This document shows positions 1-5,004 of a stretch of DNA of 5,062 bases, in pieces. The position numbers and the translations under genes are program-made. The notes under the pieces are model-generated. The model made no database searches and had not been told where the DNA came from. It saw only the letters and a list, made by a program, of their open reading frames with translations. This stretch comes from Candidatus Peregrinibacteria bacterium. Lineage in GTDB: Bacteria > Patescibacteriota > Gracilibacteria > UM-FILTER-43-11. The first letter of the stretch is position 1. The number at the start of each line of letters is the position of its first letter. Location: NCBI GenBank assembly GCA_016927155.1, contig JAFGNE010000056.1:1-5062 (forward strand). The letters run 5' to 3'.

Positions 1-1472
1 GCAGGCGGAATGTTGTTATAACCATGGACACGGGCGATTTCTTCGATGAGATCGGCTTCCAAATGGACATCCCCAAAGCGCCAGCTGGGAACGGTTGCCG
101 AATACCCCCCCGCTTTTTTTACGAGAGCGAAACCGAGATCCTTTAAAATCTTTTCTGTTTCCTTGGGCGCGATTTTTTGGCCCACCAGCCGCTCGATCTG
201 GGCGTGCTTAAGGTCCAGCTTCCGCGTTTCCGGTTTCACATTCCTGATGTCCATTACTTTACTGGCCACCTTTGCTTTGGGGCAAAGCCGGAGGATCAGT
301 TCCGCGGCGCGGTAAAGGCCGTCCGCCGCCAGTTCGTCATCCACGCCTTTTTCGTAAATGATCGAGGCGTCGCTGACCTGTGCGAGGCCGCGCATGGCGC
401 GCCGGATGAGCGTGGGGTTGTAAACGGGGGAGTGCAACCAAATGTGTTTAGTGTGCGGGCCGATCCCGCTGGTATAGCCACCCATAATGCCGCAAAGGTC
501 GAATATCTCGTGGCCGTCTTCCAGAATGACCACATCATCCAAAAGCTCATGCTCCTTTTCGTCGAGCGTCACCGTGATTTCGCCTTTTTTGCTTTTGCGC
601 ATGGTCCATTTTTTACCTTTCACCTGGGTAAGGTCGAAGGCGTGAAGCGGCATGCCGAGTTCCAGCATCACGTAATTGGTAATATCCACAATGTTGCTGA
701 TGGGGCGCACGCCGCAGGCAGAAAGTTTCTGCTTCATCCATTCGGGTGAATCCGCTATCTCAATACCCGTGATATACACACCCATGTAGCGCGAGCAAAC
801 GTCTTTATTTTTGATCGTCATATTGATGGGCGCGGGCGAATTCGTTGCCGGCATTTTGAAAATTTTCTGCTTTTTCCAGGCGCCCAGGTTATTAGCCACG
901 AATTCCCTAGCAAAACCGCGGTGCGAAAAAAGGTCGGCGCGGTGGGTGATGGCGTGGTTGTCGATATCCAGCACCACGTCGTTAAGCCCCAAAGCCTCGG
1001 CCAGCGGTGTGCCGGCGCGGACGTCGAGGTGGCTTAAATCCACGATTTCCTTCTCCGATTTTTTGGGGAACATTTCCAAAAGCCCGATCTCATCCGCGCC
1101 GCAAATCATACCAAAAGATTCCTCCCCGCGGATCTTGGCTTTTTCCATTTTCACCACCTCCGTACCATGCCATTTCACCACCGCGCCGATCTGGGCGAGC
1201 GCCACTTTCATACCCTCTTTCAGGTTCGTCCCGCCGCAGACCACTTTTAAAACTTCCTGCCCGTTATCCACTTTGGCCAAGGTGAGGGCATCCGCGTTTG
1301 GATGTTTGGAAAGCTCCGCCACTTTGCCCACCACAATCCCCTCCAGATGCTCGCCCTGGCGTTCCATCGTCTCAATTTCCGCCGTGTTGGCGGTGATCAC
1401 ATCCTTGATCTTGTGAGAGTCCTTTTCCTTGAGCGTGATGAAATCCTGGAGCCAGCTGAGAGAAATTTTCAT
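1..1472 (-). CDS. pheT: Phenylalanine--tRNA ligase beta subunit, N-terminal 490 residues (cut by window edge)
   Basis: PheT pairs with PheS to charge tRNA-Phe in the cytoplasm and edits mischarged Tyr-tRNA. I translated the minus strand from the ATG at 1472; it stays open for 490 codons to the left edge. It starts MKISLSWL, the canonical PheT N-terminus. Residues about 41-155 form the EMAP-II-like tRNA-binding OB fold (GIVVGKV, HPNADAL). Residues about 215-410 are the B3/B4 editing domain (DITNYV 263-268, LHAFD 276-280, GIMGG 328-332, SDAS 367-370). Residues about 417-490 are the B5 domain, with D468, D474, E477 and E478 in the PSWR...DLIEEIARVHGYNNIP block. The catalytic-like core and FDX-ACB domain lie outside the window. 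Where bacterial PheT usually has the editing-site Glu (E. coli E334), this protein has His347. No pheS lies directly upstream; the neighbour is an unknown gene 55 nt away. No Shine-Dalgarno motif precedes the start. The family call is certain. Confidence 0.97.
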   Translation of the reverse strand, partial: MKISLSWLQDFITLKEKDSHKIKDVITANTAEIETMERQGEHLEGIVVGKVAELSKHPNADALTLAKVDNGQEVLKVVCGGTNLKEGMKVALAQIGAVVKWHGTEVVKMEKAKIRGEESFGMICGADEIGLLEMFPKKSEKEIVDLSHLDVRAGTPLAEALGLNDVVLDIDNHAITHRADLFSHRGFAREFVANNLGAWKKQKIFKMPATNSPAPINMTIKNKDVCSRYMGVYITGIEIADSPEWMKQKLSACGVRPISNIVDITNYVMLELGMPLHAFDLTQVKGKKWTMRKSKKGEITVTLDEKEHELLDDVVILEDGHEIFDLCGIMGGYTSGIGPHTKHIWLHSPVYNPTLIRRAMRGLAQVSDASIIYEKGVDDELAADGLYRAAELILRLCPKAKVASKVMDIRNVKPETRKLDLKHAQIERLVGQKIAPKETEKILKDLGFALVKKAGGYSATVPSWRFGDVHLEADLIEEIARVHGYNNIPP

Positions 1473-1527
1473 AACAAAGGGCATGACGAAATAACGGCAT
1501 AACAATACAACGAAACAGGGAAAGAGG

Positions 1528-2058
1528 CTACTTTTTCGTTATTTTTTTGGCTTCCATTTTCGGTTTTACGGCCTTTATTGGTTTTGTCCGGGTTTCTGTT
1601 TTAATTTCCTTTTTAACCGGTTCGGCCGGCTGCGGGCAGGCTGCCTGGGGTTGGATTTTGGTCGCCCTTTCCGCGATTTTTTTCTTGATGAAAGCCATGG
1701 GGTTCGCCAGCGCCTCCTTAATTTTTTTAAAGACAACAGACTTTCCACCCTCTTGTTTTTGGATGAAATCAATGATGTCGTTGCTCATGGCGATCAGCTC
1801 TTCGCCCACGACTTGCGGCGCGTCTTCCAGGTGCTCGTATTTTTTCCGCGTTTCCGGCATGCCCAGCCAGCTTTTTTGCCAGGCATCCATCTGTTCCGGG
1901 GTAACGTGGGTCACTTTATTTTTGATTTTGGTAAAAATAGAGGCGGAAGCCTGCCGGGTGGCCGCATTGGGTTGGGCCGGTACAGGAGCAACGGGAACGA
2001 TGGCAGGTGCCTGCATTTTGGTTTCCCGGACCGATTTTATGGCGGTTTTTTGGGGCAT
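1528..2058 (-). CDS. Uncharacterised lysine-rich protein, 176 aa
   Basis: I do not recognise a family. Three parts are visible. Residues 1-40 are low-complexity and rich in Ala, Pro and Val (a PAIVPVAPVPAQP stretch). Residues about 40-132 look folded and helical, with aromatic residues (DAWQKSWLGMP at 58-68, KKYEHLEDA at 72-80, ELIAMSNDIIDFIQKQ at 87-102). Residues about 133-176 are a very basic Lys/Pro/Ala tail resembling those of nucleic-acid-binding or histone-like proteins. There is no signal peptide or membrane segment. The start is supported by a strong promoter whose expected transcript begins about 17 nt upstream; a later ATG at codon 15 is possible. The +strand frames over this gene lack such organisation. 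It lies just upstream of pheT on the same strand and is probably co-transcribed with it. A nucleic-acid-binding role is only a guess from the basic tail. Confidence 0.8.
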   Translation of the reverse strand: MPQKTAIKSVRETKMQAPAIVPVAPVPAQPNAATRQASASIFTKIKNKVTHVTPEQMDAWQKSWLGMPETRKKYEHLEDAPQVVGEELIAMSNDIIDFIQKQEGGKSVVFKKIKEALANPMAFIKKKIAERATKIQPQAACPQPAEPVKKEIKTETRTKPIKAVKPKMEAKKITKK

Positions 2059-2081
2059 TTTTATTTGGGTTATTTCTATTA

Positions 2082-2110
2082 ATTATACCAAAAAAATCTA
2101 TTCTTGGCAA
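2082..2110 (-). promoter_or_regulatory. Sigma70-type promoter for the 176-aa gene and probably pheT
   Basis: On the minus strand the -35 box is TTGCCA (2110-2105, one mismatch to TTGACA) and the -10 box is a perfect TATAAT (2087-2082), with an optimal 17-nt spacer holding a T-run. The expected start is near 2075, giving a leader of about 17 nt before the ATG at 2058. The leader has no Shine-Dalgarno motif. The -35 box begins 5 nt past the U-tract that ends the 6S-like RNA. Confidence 0.75.
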
Positions 2111-2114
2111 CTTT

Positions 2115-2138
2115 AAAAAGCCAGGGCACCGACCCTGA
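2115..2138 (-). terminator. Terminator-like hairpin at the 3' end of the 6S-like RNA
   Basis: On the minus strand UCAGGG (2138-2133) can pair with CCCUGG (2126-2121) around a 6-nt loop, followed by GC... then five U (2119-2115). It would end transcription from polX and the 6S-like RNA before the next promoter at 2110. The same bases form the 3' arm of the RNA's closing stem, so the two folds compete; the long stem followed by the U-tract could also act as terminator. Confidence 0.45.
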
Positions 2139-2264
2139 GCCAATATTTCTATCCCCTGTAAGTCCAGGTGGGTGCCCGCAGCTTAACGCCACGGCGCTAA
2201 GCGATTAAGGCTCCCTTAAGATATGTTGTCGAGGAAATATATGGCAATGGGCGTATGTCCCAGC
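2115..2264 (-). ncRNA. ssrS: 6S RNA (SsrS)-like non-coding RNA
   Basis: 6S RNA mimics an open promoter, binds sigma70 RNA polymerase and serves as template for short pRNAs. Here the minus strand folds into a rod of about 145 nt plus a U-tract. The closing stem pairs 2264-2255 with 2120-2129, 2252-2249 with 2132-2135, 2245-2242 with 2139-2142 and 2240-2234 with 2143-2149, about 24 bp with small internal loops. A central bubble follows; its 3' side carries a hairpin (CCUG 2168-2165, CAGG 2158-2155). An inner stem GGGAGCC/GGCACCC and an apical hairpin (2202-2194 with 2189-2181) complete it. Five pairs are G-U on this strand but A-C on the other, against one opposite case, which fixes the strand. 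From memory, GCC..AUAUUUC on the 5' side and UUAA.CUGCG..CAC..CACCU on the 3' side resemble E. coli 6S RNA. A weak -10 (TAAAAT, 2276-2271) lies 6 nt before 2264; no good -35 is seen. It starts 12 nt after the polX stop codon. A different rod-shaped RNA is possible. Confidence 0.68.
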
Positions 2265-2276
2265 GCCTTTATTTTA

Positions 2277-3236
2277 TTATTTTCTTTTCTCCGGCGCCAC
2301 ATATTTCATGCCTAATTTATCGAAAACTTCTTGCTCCGTCGCGCCGGCCACATATTCGCCCTGTTTGAAGAGGCCGTATTCGTTGAGCAGGTAGCCGAGT
2401 CCGATGGCGCGCTTGCGCATTATCACGTTGTGTTCCTTGCTACCCGTAAAGTAGAGCAGGGCGGCGCCGTAACTTTCTTCGGGGACGAAGCGGATATCCA
2501 CCTGGAGGTTTTGCGGAAAAATGACAAAAGCCACTTTGGTTTCGCCGCTTGCCAGCATCGTCAGGTTTTTGAACTCTTTGGCTACGGCCTTTTCCGCTTT
2601 CCGCGCCGCGTTTTTCGGGCCTACCACCAAAATATCCAAATCACCCACCGTCGGCGAACCGCGGCGGTATGAGCCGCCGATATCCACGTGCGTGGCGCCT
2701 TTAATCCTTTTTAAAATGGCTGTCAGCTTTTTGCCGATAGGCGCTACCTCACTCCTTGAATGCCGCTTCTTTTTCTTCTGGCCGGTTTTAATGCCCTGCA
2801 AAATGCCTTCCACCAGCTTTGGGCCAAAACCCGGCAAACCGTCCATTTTTCCGTTTTTCGCCGCCTTCACCAGATCTTTTTTCGATTTAATGCCAAGGTT
2901 GATAAAAAGTTCGCGCACACGTTTAGGCCCCAAATGGGGAATGCCCAAAAGGTCGCGCACGGGTTTGGGGATTTGTTTCCTTAGTTTTTCCAGATAACGG
3001 ATTTTTTTAGTCCGGATGTATTCCATCATTTTTTCCGCGAGCGCCGTACCGATGCGCGGAATTTCCATGAATTTTTCCTTGCTGGCGTTTTTTTTGGTGA
3101 TCCGCTCAAAACTTTCCTTTATCCGGCGTGCGGCCGTGCGGTAAGCGATGATCTTGAACGGGTTTTCCTGAAGGAGCGACATGAGGTCCGCGATTTCGTT
3201 GAACCGGTCGTATAAATCGTCATTATAGCTTTTCAT
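2277..3236 (-). CDS. polX: Family X DNA polymerase (PolX), without C-terminal PHP domain
   Basis: A Pol beta-like gap-filling polymerase, likely for base-excision repair. The 8-kDa domain comes first, with a helix-hairpin-helix at about 57-74 (IPRIGTALAEKM); K69 aligns with the Pol beta lyase Lys72. Further HhH motifs are at 96-116 (LLGIPHLGPKRV) and 131-149 (LPGFGPKLV). The palm has GGSYRRG at 187-193, metal-binding D199 and D201 (GDLDILV) and D247 (LQVDIRF). YFTGSKEHN at 262-270 is the nucleotide-binding YF/G motif and the thumb follows (NEYGLF 285-290). The protein stops at 319 aa, just after KLGMKYVAPEKRK, where typical bacterial PolX (about 570 aa) continues into a PHP 3'-5' exonuclease. 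No PHP fragment is seen in the following gap. The gene starts 9 nt after the methyltransferase stop codon, with no Shine-Dalgarno motif, so it likely belongs to the same transcript. Confidence 0.95.
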   Translation of the reverse strand: MKSYNDDLYDRFNEIADLMSLLQENPFKIIAYRTAARRIKESFERITKKNASKEKFMEIPRIGTALAEKMMEYIRTKKIRYLEKLRKQIPKPVRDLLGIPHLGPKRVRELFINLGIKSKKDLVKAAKNGKMDGLPGFGPKLVEGILQGIKTGQKKKKRHSRSEVAPIGKKLTAILKRIKGATHVDIGGSYRRGSPTVGDLDILVVGPKNAARKAEKAVAKEFKNLTMLASGETKVAFVIFPQNLQVDIRFVPEESYGAALLYFTGSKEHNVIMRKRAIGLGYLLNEYGLFKQGEYVAGATEQEVFDKLGMKYVAPEKRK

Positions 3237-3245
3237 GGTTTTATT

Positions 3246-3932
3246 TTAGCGGGTGCACCACAAAAAACCCAGCTCCTTCATCTTATTGTTGGAAAACTGT
3301 TGCGTCTTGAAACCTGACAATATCAGAAAATCCTTCAGCTTTTTGCCGCTTCCCCCTTTCACCCAGTCGTGGTATTCGATGAACAGGGCGCCGGCCTTGT
3401 CGAAAATCCGCTGTGGCGTGTTGTGCAGGATTTCAAACTCCGCGCCTTCACAGTCCATCTTGATCAGGTCACATTTCTCGATCCTGTTTTTTTCGAATAT
3501 CCGCGCGAGCGTTGTCATAGCGACAGGCTGCGTTTCGCCCGTCGGTTCTATCGCCATGACGGTGGAATGGTTGAGGTCTTCCCGGCTCAGGTGGAGCAAA
3601 GTTTGGCCAACCTGTTTGCCGACGGCCATTTGTTTTGCGGTAACATTTTTCACCCCATTATTCCTTAAATTCATTTTCAGGATTTCAAAATTGCCGATAT
3701 GCGGCTCAAAAGCGTAAATGGGCACTTTGGGGTTGAGCAGCGAAGCGTACAGGCTGAAAAAACCAAGATGGCCGCCAATATCAATAACCGCATCTCCCGC
3801 GCGCTTAATCGCCTCATCGCAAAACCTGTACTGGTGTTCTAAAAAAAGCTCACCCGCAATGGCGTAATCGCCGTCGTTGCGCATGGCCAGATGTACGGTT
3901 TTGCCAAAAATGTTAATGTTCCGCTCAACCAT
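3246..3932 (-). CDS. FkbM-family SAM-dependent methyltransferase, 228 aa
   Basis: The protein has the Rossmann-type methyltransferase pattern of the FkbM family. Motif I, the SAM-binding glycine loop, is at 48-62 (AVIDIGGHLGFFSL). The acidic residue after strand 2 is E76 in YAFEP. KMDCEGAEFEIL at 158-169 is the family signature block, and FIEYHDW follows at 184-190. FkbM proteins usually O-methylate sugars or polyketides; the substrate here cannot be read from sequence. There is no signal peptide, so it is likely cytoplasmic. Its ATG lies within the end of the tspO-like gene (ATGGTTGA, 8-nt overlap), which points to translational coupling, and polX follows after 9 nt. No glycosyltransferase or polysaccharide genes are visible nearby, which are common neighbours of this family. 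Confidence 0.92.
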   Translation of the reverse strand: MVERNINIFGKTVHLAMRNDGDYAIAGELFLEHQYRFCDEAIKRAGDAVIDIGGHLGFFSLYASLLNPKVPIYAFEPHIGNFEILKMNLRNNGVKNVTAKQMAVGKQVGQTLLHLSREDLNHSTVMAIEPTGETQPVAMTTLARIFEKNRIEKCDLIKMDCEGAEFEILHNTPQRIFDKAGALFIEYHDWVKGGSGKKLKDFLILSGFKTQQFSNNKMKELGFLWCTR

Positions 3933-4431
3933 TTAAAGCAATGATGGCTGTGTTTAAATACGTTGCGAATAAGAGCCAGCCTAAATAAGGCAAAAGCAAG
4001 TAAGCGGCCTTTTTGTTGGTGTAAAACGCCGTGATAATCATCAATTCCGCCAAAATGATCAGCGCCACACAAACATAAAGCGCTGACGCCATGTTGTGGA
4101 GGCCAAAAAAGAAATAAGACCACAGGAACACAAAAAAACCGTTGACCAGATAAAATAGCGTGTATGCCTTCCTCCCCTTATCCGTGGCGTAATGGTTCCA
4201 TATTAAATATCCCGAAAGGGCGATGAGGATGAAGAGGATCGTCCATACCACGGGAAAAACCCAATTGGGCGGCACGGCGGCGGGCTTTATGATCGTTTGG
4301 TACCCTTCTCCCGGATTGGGGCTTGCCCAGCCCAAGGTAAAGATATAAATAAAAGCGATGGCCGCGGAAACAATTTTCTCCTTTTTGGAGGTCTGCTCCA
4401 CGTGAAACCATTTTTTGAGCCAGTTGAACAT
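3925..4431 (-). CDS. tspO: TspO/MBR (peripheral benzodiazepine receptor-like) membrane protein, 168 aa
   Basis: TspO proteins are five-helix membrane proteins that bind porphyrins and related hydrophobic ligands; their cellular role differs between bacteria. The family blocks are all present: IIKPAAVPPNWVFPVVWT at 47-64, the helix-3/4 segment NGFFVFLWSYFFFG at 97-110, and LLPYLGWLLFATYLNTAI at 146-163. Hydrophobic segments lie at about 20-37, 58-78, 88-110, 115-137 and 143-166. The length fits the family. The N-terminus has an extra basic, cytosolic-looking stretch of about 18 residues (NWLKKWFHVEQTSKKEK) before helix 1. It is the first gene of a probable three-gene unit with the methyltransferase and polX. 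The ATG at 4431 is the only sensible start and lies about 18 nt after the expected transcription start; no Shine-Dalgarno motif is seen. Confidence 0.94.
   Translation of the reverse strand: MFNWLKKWFHVEQTSKKEKIVSAAIAFIYIFTLGWASPNPGEGYQTIIKPAAVPPNWVFPVVWTILFILIALSGYLIWNHYATDKGRKAYTLFYLVNGFFVFLWSYFFFGLHNMASALYVCVALIILAELMIITAFYTNKKAAYLLLPYLGWLLFATYLNTAIIALNG
4394..4409. promoter_or_regulatory. parS-like site (ParB-binding), imperfect
   Basis: The 16 bases TGCTCCACGTGAAACC match the widely conserved bacterial parS sequence TGTTTCACGTGAAACA at 13 of 16 positions, including the whole CACGTG core and the GTGAAAC half-site. It lies in codons 9-13 of the tspO-like gene (FHVEQ). Three mismatches make it a weak candidate; it could be a coincidence of coding sequence. 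Confidence 0.25.
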
Positions 4432-4455
4432 AGGATGTTAGTTAAAAACAGCTTT

Positions 4456-4484
4456 ATCATACAAAAAGAGCCTCCCGATGTACA
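4456..4484 (-). promoter_or_regulatory. Promoter for the tspO-fkbM-polX unit
   Basis: On the minus strand TGTACA (4484-4479, four of six to TTGACA) and TATGAT (4461-4456, five of six to TATAAT) are 17 nt apart. Transcription would begin near 4449, about 18 nt before the tspO-like ATG. The -35 box is in the loop of the preceding terminator hairpin. Confidence 0.5.
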
Positions 4485-4493
4485 CCGGGAGGC
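4463..4493 (-). terminator. Rho-independent terminator of the SWIB gene
   Basis: GCCTCCCG (minus strand, 4493-4486) pairs perfectly with CGGGAGGC (4477-4470) around an 8-nt loop, followed by TC and five T (4467-4463). It lies 25 nt after the SWIB stop codon. There is no T-run on the plus strand side, so it acts in the minus direction. Confidence 0.88.
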
Positions 4494-4517
4494 CTTGATG
4501 TTGACTAAGCCAAAAAA

Positions 4518-4772
4518 TTAGCTGAGGTGTTTGCCAAGCCATTTGTTCATTTCGAACATGGAGAAACGGGGCTTGCCGAAAAGAGTCTGCATCTTGGCAT
4601 CCGCCTTGATCATGGTCTTTTCTTTTTTGTCCTGGAGGCCGTTCCTCTTGATGTAGGCCCACAGTTTCTTCACGATCTGGGGGCGGGAAAGCGGGCCGGA
4701 GCCGACGACAGCGGAAAGCTTGTCATCCAACTTCCAGGGCTTCATAAACTGGGCATTAGGTTTTCGAGCCAT
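4518..4772 (-). CDS. SWIB/MDM2-domain protein, 84 aa
   Basis: The whole protein is one SWIB domain, the fold of the eukaryotic SWI/SNF BAF60 subunit, also found in small stand-alone bacterial proteins such as those of Chlamydia. The family pattern is clear: MARKPNAQFMKPWKL at the N-terminus, LSAVVGSGPLSRPQIVKKLW at 19-38, AYIKRNGLQDKKEKTMIKAD at 39-58, LFGKPRFSMFEMNKWLGKHL at 64-83. The bacterial role is poorly known; DNA or chromatin association is inferred. The start at 4772 fits the usual MARKPN opening. An upstream in-frame ATG at 4853 would add 27 residues unlike the family and would place the likely -10 box inside the gene, so it was not chosen. No clear Shine-Dalgarno motif precedes 4772. 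It is monocistronic, with its own promoter and terminator. Confidence 0.93.
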   Translation of the reverse strand: MARKPNAQFMKPWKLDDKLSAVVGSGPLSRPQIVKKLWAYIKRNGLQDKKEKTMIKADAKMQTLFGKPRFSMFEMNKWLGKHLS

Positions 4773-4803
4773 AATGATTTTATTTAAGAAATAATTCGTC
4801 GTC

Positions 4804-4809
4804 ATTATA
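4804..4809 (-). promoter_or_regulatory. -10 box for the SWIB gene
   Basis: A perfect TATAAT is read on the minus strand at 4809-4804. The expected start is near 4797, giving a leader of about 25 nt before the ATG at 4772. The -35 region (about 4827-4832) has no good TTGACA match and sits in the loop of an 8-bp inverted repeat, so an activator or repressor may be involved. Confidence 0.45.
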
Positions 4810-4818
4810 GGCTCACCA

Positions 4819-4853
4819 ATGATGAATGGAAGGTCATTTTTTTTGTTCATCAT
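4819..4853. repeat. Inverted repeat around the SWIB promoter -35 region
   Basis: ATGATGAA (4819-4826) and TTCATCAT (4846-4853) are perfect inverted copies separated by 19 nt. The pair brackets the place where the -35 box of the SWIB promoter should be, so it could be an operator. No binding family is suggested by the sequence. Confidence 0.4.
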
Positions 4854-4870
4854 CTGAAAAACCCCCTTTT

Positions 4871-4931
4871 TTCATTGGTAAATTATTTTTTTGGCTTTAA
4901 TAAGCCATTTATTTTGCCTTGCACCAATGAA
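4871..4931. repeat. Nested inverted repeat in the gap upstream of the SWIB gene
   Basis: TTCATTGGT (4871-4879) and ACCAATGAA (4923-4931) are perfect inverted copies. Inside lies a second hairpin, TGGCTT (4892-4897) with AAGCCA (4902-4907), followed on the plus strand by ATTTATTTT. ACCAATGA occurs again at 4815-4822. The inner hairpin could be a weak terminator for plus-strand transcription, but no gene needs one there. The rest of the gap 4773-5004 holds no gene I can support. Confidence 0.45.
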
Positions 4932-5004
4932 GGAATATTGATGAAGTTTAACTATTTTTACGTTCTACCATGCTGTTTGCCAAAAGGGAAACACTCAAAA
5001 ATGC

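Noticed and set aside
177..749. A 190-codon plus-strand open frame, with others at 811-1416 and 1547-2116
   Set aside because: They lie antisense to pheT and the 176-aa gene, have no family features and biased His/Phe/Ser composition typical of shadows of GC-rich codons.
2120..2149. Plus-strand match to the E. coli 6S 5' side (CCCTGAGCCAATATTTC)
   Set aside because: It is the inverted-repeat arm of the closing stem, so both strands resemble it. G-U versus A-C pairs and the CUGCG...CACCU side favour the minus strand.
4518..4853. Longer SWIB protein starting at 4853 (MMNKKN...)
   Set aside because: A G-run eight bases upstream looks weakly like a ribosome site, but the extra 27 residues do not fit the family, which begins MARKPN, and the -10 box would lie inside the gene.
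4861..4870. GAAAAA-CCCCC-TTTTTTC near 4856-4872 as a terminator
   Set aside because: The stem would be only A-T pairs with a C5 loop, too weak, and no gene ends there.
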